DNA of 46,537 nucleotides from DASSWG01 sp035705295 (lineage in GTDB: Bacteria > Bacteroidota > Bacteroidia > Flavobacteriales > Flavobacteriaceae), in NCBI GenBank assembly GCA_035705295.1, contig DASSWG010000107.1, forward strand, positions 1 through 46,537, in the 5' to 3' direction. The position numbers and the translations under genes are program-made. Under the pieces are notes generated by a model that saw only the letters and a list, made by a program, of their open reading frames with translations, had not been told where the DNA came from and searched no databases. Shown here piece by piece: positions 1 through 7,043 of the stretch (position 1 is the stretch's first letter; the number at the start of each line of letters is the position of its first letter).

Positions 1-14
1 AACCCCAATAAGTG

Positions 15-329
15 ATGAGACAAGGAGAAGTATGGGTAAATGAAGAACTGGCAGGCCTGCTAACAGAAGATGATAACGGATATCATTTTAGTTACCGGAA
101 AGCGTACCTGGAAAATAAAAAATCATTAGCGGTAAGTGTCACTTTGCCGCTTCAAGAAGAAGTATTTCATTCGGAAAACTTATTTCCTTTTTTTGATGGT
201 CTAATTCCTGAAGGATGGTTATTGGATATCGCCCAAAAAAACTGGAAAATAAATCCGCGTGACCGTATGGGATTGTTGTTAACCGTCTGTAGAGATTGCA
301 TAGGCAACATAAGCATTGTTGAAGTATGA
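15..329 (+). CDS. HipA N-terminal domain protein (HipS-like, split HipA)
   Basis: A 104-residue protein that matches only the N-terminal subdomain of HipA-family kinases. Early residues read RQGEVWVNEELAGLL and it ends just after the SLP-type segment and the LIPEGWLLD stretch. In hipBST modules the kinase is split and this small protein (HipS) is the antitoxin, while the HTH protein HipB represses and augments. Here the next gene starts inside the stop codon (ATGA at 326-329), so the two are translationally coupled. A GTG three bases upstream (12) is an alternative start. Bases 1-15 read as the last codons of an upstream gene ending in TGA that overlaps this start (TGATG), most likely hipB, outside the window. 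The family call is firm; the antitoxin role is inferred from gene organisation. Confidence 0.82.
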   Translation: MRQGEVWVNEELAGLLTEDDNGYHFSYRKAYLENKKSLAVSVTLPLQEEVFHSENLFPFFDGLIPEGWLLDIAQKNWKINPRDRMGLLLTVCRDCIGNISIVEV

Positions 330-1273
330 AATATTGTTTGGCCTGCCATAAAAAATTAGAAAGTGATGCAAAATATCACGAAAATTGCCTTAAAGCATTT
401 TGGCAAAAGGACACCCCTATTCTAGAGTTGGATTACAAGTTGGCTCAAATTGAAGATCTGGCAAAAGAAAATGTCGTACAACGCGTAATTGTAACAGGGG
501 TACAACCTAAATTATCATTGGGTTTTACAGAAGAAGGGGCCAAACAACGCTTAACTATTGTAGGAGCATTAAATGGAAAATACATTCTTAAACCTCCCTT
601 TCGGCAACATCCCCAAATTCCAGAAGTAGAGGCCTTGTCAATGTTATTGGCGCAGGCTTGCGGTATTGAAACAGTTCCGTTTATATTAATTCAATTAAAA
701 GATGGAGAATTGGCATATTTAACCAGACGTATCGATAGAACGACAACTAACCAAAAGTATCCAATGGAAGATGCTTGCCAGTTTACTGAAAAGCTGACAG
801 AACATAAATACCGAGGTTCATACGAACAGATTGCAAAAGGTATAATCACCTATGCACAAAACCCATTATTGGAAACCGTAAAATTTTATCAACAAGTAAT
901 TGTATCGTTCTTAATTGGTAATAACGATATGCACTTAAAAAACTTTTCACTAATAGCATTTAAGGGAAGCCAATACCAATTAGCCTCCGCCTATGATATG
1001 GTAGCGGTAAACTTATTGCTCCCGGAAGATGAAGAAGAACTGGCATTGAACCTCAACGGTAAAAAAAGAAAGCTGACACGAAAAGATTTTGACAAGGCAA
1101 TGGCCCAAGCGCATATTCCGGAAAAGGCAATAGAAAACCTTTGGAATAGAATGGAAAAAGGGATGCGAAACTGGCCGGAATTGATCAAAAATAGTTTTTT
1201 AAGCAATGATTTAAAAAAAACACTACTAAAGCTCATCAAATCTAAAGCAGAACAAATCAATTTAGATTTTTAA
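326..1273 (+). CDS. HipA C-terminal kinase domain protein (HipT-like toxin)
   Basis: 315 residues carrying the HipA-type Ser/Thr kinase without its N-terminal subdomain. Visible features are a glycine-rich loop VTGVQPKLSL (about 56-65), the ATP-binding lysine in ILKP (K89), the catalytic loop GNNDMHLKN (198-206, D201 and N206) and the metal-binding YDMV (D224). The start MKYCLACHKK with H18 and C21 gives a C4-C7-H18-C21 arrangement that could bind zinc. E. coli HipT has the loop SISG; here it is IVTG (55-58), so only the second autophosphorylation position (T57) keeps a hydroxyl. Known relatives phosphorylate aminoacyl-tRNA synthetases; the substrate here is not known. The gene is coupled to the preceding one by ATGA and followed by dtd after 31 bases. 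The region is more AT-rich than the downstream genes. Confidence 0.85.
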   Translation: MKYCLACHKKLESDAKYHENCLKAFWQKDTPILELDYKLAQIEDLAKENVVQRVIVTGVQPKLSLGFTEEGAKQRLTIVGALNGKYILKPPFRQHPQIPEVEALSMLLAQACGIETVPFILIQLKDGELAYLTRRIDRTTTNQKYPMEDACQFTEKLTEHKYRGSYEQIAKGIITYAQNPLLETVKFYQQVIVSFLIGNNDMHLKNFSLIAFKGSQYQLASAYDMVAVNLLLPEDEEELALNLNGKKRKLTRKDFDKAMAQAHIPEKAIENLWNRMEKGMRNWPELIKNSFLSNDLKKTLLKLIKSKAEQINLDF

Positions 1274-1304
1274 ACCTTTTACAAAGAAAAAATTAAAATT
1301 TATT

Positions 1305-1757
1305 TTGAGAACAGTCATTCAACGCGTACAAAAAGCCTCGGTGAAAATCGACGGAAAAACCACTGCCAAAATCGACCAAGGTTTACTTATTTTATTGGGA
1401 ATCGAAAATGAAGACCAACAAGAAGGCATCGCTTGGCTGGTTCGAAAAATCATTAACTTACGGATTTTTAGCGATGAAAATGGAGTAATGAATTTGAGTT
1501 TAAAGGATATTGAAGGCGAAGCGATCGTAGTGAGCCAATTCACTTTACATGCTTCCACCAAAAAAGGAAACCGCCCAAGTTATATCAAAGCCGCAAAACC
1601 CGAAATCGCTGTTCCTCTGTATGAAAGATTTATCTTTGAACTCGAAAATTCGCTCGACAAAAAAGTAGGCACTGGAAAATTCGGAGCCGACATGCAAGTG
1701 GAATTGATCAACAACGGCCCGGTGACGATCCTCATTGATTCAAAAAACAAAGAATAA
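1305..1757 (+). CDS. dtd: D-aminoacyl-tRNA deacylase
   Basis: 150 residues, the usual length for DTD. The enzyme hydrolyses D-amino acids (and glycine mischarged on tRNA-Ala) from tRNA in the cytosol. Diagnostic motifs are present: SQFTL at 77-81 with the conserved T80, and NGPVT at 137-141, which form the active site across the dimer interface. The N-terminus MRTVIQRV is typical of the family, which fixes the start at a TTG codon (1305-1307); no ATG lies in frame nearby. It lies between the toxin-antitoxin module and the MazG-like gene on the same strand. The 40-base gap downstream consists largely of a degenerate attcg-type word string. Confidence 0.95.
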   Translation: MRTVIQRVQKASVKIDGKTTAKIDQGLLILLGIENEDQQEGIAWLVRKIINLRIFSDENGVMNLSLKDIEGEAIVVSQFTLHASTKKGNRPSYIKAAKPEIAVPLYERFIFELENSLDKKVGTGKFGADMQVELINNGPVTILIDSKNKE

Positions 1758-1797
1758 ATTTGCCTAATTCGTAAAAATTCGCGTTAAATTCGTAGCT

Positions 1798-2172
1798 ATG
1801 AAAAACGCCCAACAACAAGTCGATAACTGGATCAAAAAACACGGCGTTCGCTACTTTGACGAACTCACCAATATGGCGCAACTCACCGAAGAAGTCGGAG
1901 AAGTGGCGCGGATAATCGCGCGCCGATATGGCGAACAAAGCGAAAAAGAAAGTGACAAAAACAAAGATTTGGGCGAAGAACTCGCCGATGTGCTATTTGT
2001 GGTGTTGTGTTTGGCCAATCAAACCGGGGTAGATTTAGATGCGGCTTTTCAAAAGAAATTGGAAATCAAAACCCAACGCGATCATGATCGGCACCATAAA
2101 AATGAAAAATTGAAAGCCCCCTCCGGCTCCCCCGATGGGGGAGGGTCTAAAAAAGGAAACAACTTACAATGA
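1798..2172 (+). CDS. MazG-like nucleotide pyrophosphohydrolase
   Basis: 124 residues, a single-domain MazG-like NTP pyrophosphohydrolase. The metal-binding helices are visible: EEVGE at 31-35 and GEELADVLF at 59-67, with acidic residues spaced as in the EExxE...ExxD pattern of the all-alpha NTP-PPase fold. Such enzymes clear non-canonical or stress nucleotides. The last roughly 19 residues (KAPSGSPDGGGSKKGNNLQ) are not part of the fold: they are encoded by a GC-rich palindromic repeat (2117-2147) that has been read into the frame. The stop overlaps the start of the next gene (ATGA at 2169-2172). Confidence 0.88.
   Translation: MKNAQQQVDNWIKKHGVRYFDELTNMAQLTEEVGEVARIIARRYGEQSEKESDKNKDLGEELADVLFVVLCLANQTGVDLDAAFQKKLEIKTQRDHDRHHKNEKLKAPSGSPDGGGSKKGNNLQ
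2117..2147. repeat. GC-rich palindromic repeat inside the mazG 3' end
   Basis: A C-run/G-run palindrome with a 7-bp perfect stem CTCCCCC/GGGGGAG (2127-2133 and 2137-2143) around a GAT loop, preceded by CCCCCTCC. It resembles the short palindromes scattered between genes in flavobacterial genomes, but here it is translated as the tail of the MazG-like protein. Confidence 0.7.
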
Positions 2173-2432
2173 TGTTCAAACAAATAATCAACACCAAAGG
2201 TTTCTGGAAATCCGTGGTTTTTCTCGGCATTTTGTTCGCGCTCGTTTATGACATCATCGATTTGTGGTTTTCGTTCGGGTTCGATGTTTCTACTTATGTG
2301 GAAGTCTATTTTTCCAGCCCTTCCCGCATTGTCCGCTTTTTGATCGCGAATATTATCGGTGGATTTATTTACGGGTTCATCATCACTTTTTTCAAATTCC
2401 GATCAAGGATCAGAGAAAATCAACGAAAATAA
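2169..2432 (+). CDS. Small two-helix membrane protein (paralogue 1 of 3)
   Basis: 87 residues with two predicted membrane helices (about 16-35 and 58-77) joined by a loop containing FGFDVSTY. I do not recognise a named family. It starts inside the mazG stop codon (ATGATG), so it is probably translated together with it. It is clearly paralogous to the next two genes: all share a start-proximal xxKGFWKSVV-type segment, a GFD(V/F)S(T/A) loop and a GFxxTFFxF exit from the second helix, and the C-terminal tail is basic. No catalytic residues are apparent. A membrane-associated accessory role is possible but not shown. Confidence 0.75.
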   Translation: MMFKQIINTKGFWKSVVFLGILFALVYDIIDLWFSFGFDVSTYVEVYFSSPSRIVRFLIANIIGGFIYGFIITFFKFRSRIRENQRK

Positions 2433-2450
2433 TCTAAAAAAACACGCGCC

Positions 2451-2708
2451 ATGATTTCGACCAAAATAATCAAAGCCAAAGGTTTTTGGAAAACAGTTGT
2501 CGTTTTCACCACGATTTTTATTGTAGTGATGAACTTGATTCGTGTTGGAATGGTCTATGGTTTTGACTTTTCGGCGTTCTATGAACAAGTAATTTCCGGA
2601 AAGCTGTTTATGTTTTTTGTTTCCAATGTGCTGATTTGGTTTGTGCTCGGTTTTGTGCTGACGTATTTCAATTTTAAAAGGGCGATGGACAAAAATGAAG
2701 AAAAATAA
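2451..2708 (+). CDS. Small two-helix membrane protein (paralogue 2 of 3)
   Basis: 85 residues, same layout as its neighbours: KAKGFWKTVVVFT into helix 1, then YGFDFSAF in the loop, helix 2 and a charged tail (RAMDKNEEK). It begins 18 bases after paralogue 1. Family and function are unknown; the similarity to the flanking genes points to local tandem duplication. Confidence 0.75.
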   Translation: MISTKIIKAKGFWKTVVVFTTIFIVVMNLIRVGMVYGFDFSAFYEQVISGKLFMFFVSNVLIWFVLGFVLTYFNFKRAMDKNEEK

Positions 2709-2751
2709 TATTTTTGTGAAGACAATTTTAAAACTAATGAAAATTAATCTA

Positions 2752-3006
2752 ATGAAAATTAAAGAAAAACTCCAGTATAAAAAATTTTGGCTCGGAACGG
2801 TTGTTTTTATGATTGGCTATCCACTCATCGCAAACGCGATAAAACTTTGGTGGACTTATGATTTTGATTTCACAGCATTTCGGGCCGACCAACCTTTTTC
2901 AGAAAATACATACTTTTTTATTTTGTTCGAAGTCGTGAAAAGTTTTATCATTGGCTTTTTGGTCGTTTTGTTTAGTTTTAAACTAGAAGAAAAACCTACT
3001 TCTTAA
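2752..3006 (+). CDS. Small two-helix membrane protein (paralogue 3 of 3)
   Basis: 84 residues from the ATG at 2752. This start makes MKIKEKLQYKKFWLGTVV line up with the starts of paralogues 1 and 2. An upstream ATG at 2695 would give 103 residues and overlap the preceding gene by 14 bases. A short duplication (aatgaaaattaatct-like) just before 2752 may have created extra in-frame Met codons (2737 and 2752). Two helices flank a loop with YDFDFTAF. It ends 20 bases before aroA. Function unknown. Confidence 0.7.
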   Translation: MKIKEKLQYKKFWLGTVVFMIGYPLIANAIKLWWTYDFDFTAFRADQPFSENTYFFILFEVVKSFIIGFLVVLFSFKLEEKPTS

Positions 3007-3026
3007 AAAAAGATTATTTTGTAAAA

Positions 3027-4262
3027 ATGAACCTCACGCTTTCGGTTTCGAAACCAAACCCTGCCGCGACCTTAAAAATCTTCGGTTCCAAAAGCGAATC
3101 GAACCGATTGCTGATACTGCAAGCGCTTTTTCCACACATTGAAATCAACAACCTTTCCGACAGCGACGACACGAAATTGCTGCAAAAAGCTTTGGTTTCC
3201 AACAAAAAGACAATCGATGTCGGCCACGCCGGAACTGCAATGCGGTTTCTGACCGCTTATTTTTCAATACAAGAAGGAAAAGAAATTTTGTTAACGGGCA
3301 GCGAACGCATGCAAAACCGGCCCATCGGAATTTTGGTGGAAGCTTTGCAAAAATTAGGCGCCGATATTTCCTATGAAAAAGAGCCCGGTTTTCCGCCTTT
3401 GCGCATCCGCGGAAGAAAATTGAACAATTCACAAGTGCAACTTTCTTCAAACATCAGCAGCCAATACATTTCCGCTTTGATGCTCATCGCGCCGAAACTT
3501 CCGGGCGGATTGGAAATCGAATTGCAAGAACAAGCGGTTTCGTTTTCGTACCTTGAAATGACGAAATCCCTTCTAAAAAAAACGGGAATTTCTTGTGAAA
3601 TAAACGGAAATAAAATTCACGTATTTTCGGTTTCGACACTTTCTCCCGCAACAATTTTTGTGGAACCGGATTGGAGTTCAGCTTCGTATTTTTACAGCAT
3701 CGTTGCCTTGTCGGATTCCGCCGAAATCAGGCTTCAAAATTTCAGAAATCCCAAAATTTCCTATCAAGGCGACTCGGTGGTGGCAAAAATTTATGGGAAA
3801 TTGGGAGTGGAAACAACATTTTCAGGAACAGGGATTATTTTGAAAAAAATAGGAGGGAAGCTGCCCGGTTTATTGCAATTGGACCTATCCAACACGCCCG
3901 ATTTGGCGCAAACCATTGCGGTCTCTTGTTTGGGGTTGAAAATCCCTTGTAAACTTTTGGGTTTGCAAACCTTGAAAATAAAAGAAACCAATCGGCTTTT
4001 GGCATTGAAAACCGAACTCGAAAAATGCAATGCAAAAGTGAAAATTTCAGAAAATTCTTTGGAAATGCTCCCGCCCGAAAGTTTGCCCGATTCTGTGGAA
4101 ATTGACACCTACGACGATCACCGAATGGCCATGGCTTTTGCGCCCTTGGCTTTGAAGATATCCATTGGGATAAATGATGCGGAGGTGGTTTCAAAATCAT
4201 ATCCGCAATTTTGGCAAGATTTGGAAAAACAGGGTTTTTCGATAAAAAACCCTGTAAAATAG
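3027..4262 (+). CDS. aroA: 3-phosphoshikimate 1-carboxyvinyltransferase (EPSP synthase)
   Basis: 411 residues, sixth step of the shikimate pathway: it transfers enolpyruvyl from PEP to shikimate-3-phosphate. Substrate-binding motifs are in order: GSKSESNR (20-27), GHAGTAMRFL (66-75, the usual GNAGTAMR with H for N), ERMQNRPIG (about 93-101) and DDHRMAMA near the C-terminus (about 363-370). Slightly shorter than the 427-residue E. coli enzyme. The NAGT to HAGT change affects a position normally conserved and may be typical of this lineage. The gene stands alone between the small membrane proteins and queA. Confidence 0.95.
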   Translation: MNLTLSVSKPNPAATLKIFGSKSESNRLLILQALFPHIEINNLSDSDDTKLLQKALVSNKKTIDVGHAGTAMRFLTAYFSIQEGKEILLTGSERMQNRPIGILVEALQKLGADISYEKEPGFPPLRIRGRKLNNSQVQLSSNISSQYISALMLIAPKLPGGLEIELQEQAVSFSYLEMTKSLLKKTGISCEINGNKIHVFSVSTLSPATIFVEPDWSSASYFYSIVALSDSAEIRLQNFRNPKISYQGDSVVAKIYGKLGVETTFSGTGIILKKIGGKLPGLLQLDLSNTPDLAQTIAVSCLGLKIPCKLLGLQTLKIKETNRLLALKTELEKCNAKVKISENSLEMLPPESLPDSVEIDTYDDHRMAMAFAPLALKISIGINDAEVVSKSYPQFWQDLEKQGFSIKNPVK

Positions 4263-4313
4263 AATGATTCAAAAAAAGATTGGGGTTTTCTTGATAATAA
4301 ATCATTGATTTAC

Positions 4314-4345
4314 TTGACAACGCCCCTCTTCAAGTCGTATATTTG
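4314..4345 (+). promoter_or_regulatory. Promoter of queA (Bacteroidota type)
   Basis: TTG at 4314-4316, a 21-base spacer, then TATATTTG at 4338-4345. This matches the TTG-N17-23-TAnnTTTG pattern known for Flavobacterium. The box lies 31 bases before the queA ATG at 4377. Confidence 0.75.
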
Positions 4346-4376
4346 CCGCTTCAAAAAAACACAATTGCTTATGGGA

Positions 4377-5426
4377 ATGAAATTGTCACAGTTCAATTTT
4401 GAACTGCCGGAAGGACTTTTGGCCGAATATCCTGCCGAAGATCGTGATGAGGCGCGTTTGATGGTGCTCAACCGAAAAGAACAAACGATCGAGCACAAAA
4501 AGTTCAAGGATTTGATCGATTATTTCAAACCCCAGGACGTAATGGTGTTGAACAACACCAAAGTTTTCCCCGCACGTTTATATGGAAACAAAGAAAAAAC
4601 AGGTGCGCGCATCGAAGTATTTTTGTTGCGCGAACTGAACGCCGAAACCCGTTTGTGGGACGTGTTGGTGGACCCGGCCCGAAAAATCCGTATCGGAAAC
4701 AAATTGTATTTTGGCGAAGACGAAAGTTTGGTGGCCGAAGTGATCGACAACACCACTTCCCGAGGAAGGACTTTGCGGTTTTTGTACGACGGTTCCTATG
4801 AAGAATTTCGAACAAAATTGACCGAGCTCGGCGAAACCCCTTTGCCAAAATACATCAAACGCCAAGTGGAGCCGGACGATCACGAACGCTACCAAACCAT
4901 TTATGCGAAAAACGAAGGGGCCGTTGCCGCACCGACTGCTGGTTTGCATTTCTCGAAGCATTTGTTGAAACGTTTGGAAATAAAAGGGATCGATTTTGCC
5001 GAAGTGACCTTGCACGTTGGTTTGGGAACATTCAATCCGGTGGAAGTGGAAGATTTGTCCAAGCACAAAATGGACAGCGAAGAAGCGAGCATCGATGCCA
5101 CGGCTGTGAAAACCATCAACAAAGCCTTGACCGAAAGACGCAAAATTTGCGCGGTGGGAACCACCGTGATGCGTGCGTTGGAAAGCGCTGTGAGCGCCAA
5201 CCACACATTGAACGAGTTCAACGGTTGGACCAATAAATTTATTTTCCCGCCCTACGATTTCAGTATCGCCGATTGTATGGTCACCAATTTCCATACCCCA
5301 AAATCGACTTTGCTAATGATGGTTTCCGCGTTTGCGGGGCACGATTTTATGAAAAAAGCCTACGCCGAGGCCATTAAAGAAAAATACAATTTCTATACCT
5401 ATGGTGATGCCATGCTAATTTTGTAA
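4377..5426 (+). CDS. queA: tRNA preQ1(34) S-adenosylmethionine ribosyltransferase-isomerase
   Basis: 349 residues. QueA transfers and isomerises the ribosyl group of SAM onto preQ1 at position 34 of GUN tRNAs to give epoxyqueuosine; the next enzyme, QueG, is also in this window. Family signatures include the start MKLSQFNFELPEGLLAEYPA, VLNNTKVFPARL, GAVAAPTAGLHFS and TNFHTPKSTLLMMVSA. The start was placed at 4377 because it gives the canonical N-terminus and follows a good promoter; an ATG at 4371 is equally possible. A rho-independent terminator follows. Confidence 0.96.
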   Translation: MKLSQFNFELPEGLLAEYPAEDRDEARLMVLNRKEQTIEHKKFKDLIDYFKPQDVMVLNNTKVFPARLYGNKEKTGARIEVFLLRELNAETRLWDVLVDPARKIRIGNKLYFGEDESLVAEVIDNTTSRGRTLRFLYDGSYEEFRTKLTELGETPLPKYIKRQVEPDDHERYQTIYAKNEGAVAAPTAGLHFSKHLLKRLEIKGIDFAEVTLHVGLGTFNPVEVEDLSKHKMDSEEASIDATAVKTINKALTERRKICAVGTTVMRALESAVSANHTLNEFNGWTNKFIFPPYDFSIADCMVTNFHTPKSTLLMMVSAFAGHDFMKKAYAEAIKEKYNFYTYGDAMLIL

Positions 5427-5448
5427 AAAAGAAAAACTTCAATAATCA

Positions 5449-5486
5449 ATACCGCGAACGCAAATTGTGTTCGTGGTATTTTTTTT
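5449..5486 (+). terminator. Rho-independent terminator after queA
   Basis: An 11-bp stem (ATACCGCGAAC at 5449-5459 with GTTCGTGGTAT at 5469-5479, one G-T pair) followed by eight T. Confidence 0.85.
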
Positions 5487-5607
5487 GAATTGATCCAGCG
5501 AAATCATGTCAAATAGTGATATGTTTTTGAGTCTTCTTCCTGATATTAAAGCTCAAATTTTGTACTTGATGATTGAAGCGACTTCTTCAAAGTAGTTTTC
5601 AAAACTA

Positions 5608-5638
5608 TTTGGAACTTCGTGAAAATAATGTACATTTA
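5608..5638 (+). promoter_or_regulatory. Promoter of the small lipoprotein gene
   Basis: TTTG at 5608-5611, 19-base spacer, TACATTTA at 5631-5638 (one mismatch to TAnnTTTG), 31 bases before the ATG at 5669. Confidence 0.6.
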
Positions 5639-5668
5639 CCCAACAATAACCAACAAACAAAAATAGTT

Positions 5669-5962
5669 ATGAGAAATTATCTAAAAATGGGCGCTTGTAT
5701 TTTCGGTTTGGCCATTGCTTTGACAGCTTGTAGGAACGAAAAAGGCGATGAAAACAAAGAAGGCGACATGACCGAAATGGGTGCTGACGGAGAAATCACC
5801 AAAGAAGAAGCCAAAGCCGAAATGAACATGGACGCCGATGCGGAGGTGAAAATGAAAGACGACAAAATTAAAATGGAAGACGAAAACAAGGAAGTAAAAA
5901 TCAAAATGGACGAAGAAACCGGAACGGTGGAGAAAATAAAAGTTGATGAAAAAGAAGAATAA
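5669..5962 (+). CDS. Small highly charged lipoprotein
   Basis: 97 residues. A signal peptide ends in the lipobox LTAC (about residues 18-21), so the mature protein should be lipid-anchored. The rest is almost entirely Lys, Glu, Asp and Met in loose repeats (KMKDDKIKMEDENKEVKIKM), with no aromatic residues or fold signature. No family is recognised. The start at 5669 is chosen because it places the hydrophobic core right after MRNYLK and follows the promoter; an in-frame extension back to 5573 would destroy the signal peptide. The gene is a single transcription unit with its own promoter and a strong terminator. It is intrinsically disordered by composition; ion or envelope binding is only a guess. 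Confidence 0.75.
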   Translation: MRNYLKMGACIFGLAIALTACRNEKGDENKEGDMTEMGADGEITKEEAKAEMNMDADAEVKMKDDKIKMEDENKEVKIKMDEETGTVEKIKVDEKEE

Positions 5963-5983
5963 GATTTCCTTTTAAAAACAAGT

Positions 5984-6010
5984 AAAAGACCGGTTTTGCC
6001 GGTCTTTTTT
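5984..6010 (+). terminator. Rho-independent terminator after the lipoprotein gene
   Basis: Stem AAAAGACCGG/CCGGTCTTTT (5984-5993 and 5999-6008) with loop TTTTG and a T-run. On the other strand the matching T-run is shorter (four T). Confidence 0.9.
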
Positions 6011-6082
6011 ATAGATATATGTTGTTTCGAGCCTGCTTAGCCGGCATGCAGACGGGTAAAAAATGATGTTTAATTTCTCGCG

Positions 6083-6150
6083 GCCCCGAGAACTCGGGGC
6101 AAAGCGCCCTCACTGCGTATCGCTGCGAAACCTTTGCGCTCGTGGCATAA
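6083..6150. repeat. Palindromic intergenic repeat
   Basis: A perfect 8-bp palindrome GCCCCGAG/CTCGGGGC (6083-6090 and 6093-6100) followed by GC-rich word repeats (gcgtatcgctgcgaaacc). The 11-base word TATCGCTGCGA (6118-6128) recurs at 11668-11678 in another intergenic element. It lies between two convergent genes and has no coding signal. Confidence 0.55.
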
Positions 6151-6194
6151 CTTCATTACGGAAATAACCTATTATATTCAACATAGAACCTTTT

Positions 6195-7043
6195 TTATTT
6201 CTGCAAAGAAAACAATACGGTTTCCCTTGTTCTTTTCTGCGCCAACACCCCCAAACTCTTTTCCGAAACCTGCAACACCCGCGGGTAACCGCCCGTGGTT
6301 TGGCAGTCGCGCATCAGAACGATCAATTTCCCACTTGGGGTCAATTGAATTGTTCCGGGCAAAACCGGACCGGTGAGGATGGGTTTCAATTCATTTTCCA
6401 ATTGTTCTTCCAGCAAATAAGCCATTCGGTTGCTGTCGCTGGAAAGGGTGAATTTATTTTCCAACAAAAGTTGTTTGGTTTTTTCGGAAAGCAAGTGAAA
6501 TTCAGGCCCAGTAAAAACCTCCACCTTATTGGTAGAATAACGCTCCATATCAAAACGCGTCGACGCATACAAGGTTTTTATGGTCGATGAATAAGCTGGA
6601 ATTTCCAAAACACTGCCTTTTTTCAACCGCGATTTTGAGGTGATGCCGTCGTACATACTGCGGCTTCCCAACACGAATTCTGTTTGAAACCCACCGTAAA
6701 CCGCCAAATAGGCAAAATTTCCCAAAGTAATTTTTTGTAGTTCCAATACCGAGCCGTTTTCCACCAAACACGCTTCGTTGAGGGCTTGTTTTTCGCCGTT
6801 CAAAAAGAGTTCCGTGCCCAAACTTACAACGGCAATCAAGGTTTTGCTGTGAAAATGCAGTTTTGGTCCTGTCAAAGTGATTTCCATGACCGCGGCGTCC
6901 AATGAATTTCCGACCAACAAATTGGCAAAATTTGCCGAATATTGATCCATCGCGCCATTTTTTGGAACACCAAATTTGGCAAAACCAACTCTTCCCAAAT
7001 CTTGGATACTGGTCGCAAATCCGGATTTTAAAACTTCGATCAT
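6195..7043 (-). CDS. pxpC: 5-oxoprolinase subunit C (biotin-dependent carboxylase-like)
   Basis: 282 residues. PxpC, with PxpA and PxpB, cleaves 5-oxoproline (pyroglutamate) to glutamate using ATP. Recognised from the N-terminal IQDLGRVGFAKFGVPKNGAMD, NLLVGNSLDAAVMEITLTGP, and the C-terminal GGYPRVLQVSEKSLGVLAQ. It is the last gene of the operon; its ATG overlaps the pxpB stop (ATGA at 7040-7043). The cognate role rests on the family and the intact three-gene set. Confidence 0.93.
   Translation of the reverse strand: MIEVLKSGFATSIQDLGRVGFAKFGVPKNGAMDQYSANFANLLVGNSLDAAVMEITLTGPKLHFHSKTLIAVVSLGTELFLNGEKQALNEACLVENGSVLELQKITLGNFAYLAVYGGFQTEFVLGSRSMYDGITSKSRLKKGSVLEIPAYSSTIKTLYASTRFDMERYSTNKVEVFTGPEFHLLSEKTKQLLLENKFTLSSDSNRMAYLLEEQLENELKPILTGPVLPGTIQLTPSGKLIVLMRDCQTTGGYPRVLQVSEKSLGVLAQKRTRETVLFSLQK

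Noticed and set aside
2695..2751. Upstream start for the third small membrane protein
   Set aside because: It would add 19 residues with no counterpart in the two paralogues and overlap the preceding gene; 2752 aligns with their starts.
4578..5294. 238-codon frame on the - strand overlapping queA
   Set aside because: Opposite strand of a well-conserved gene; composition (His/Phe-rich) is that of an antisense frame.
5506..5595. 29-codon frame MSNSDMFLSLLPDIKAQILY... between queA and the lipoprotein gene
   Set aside because: It follows the queA terminator without a visible promoter and has no recognised homology; it could be a remnant, but nothing supports it as a gene.
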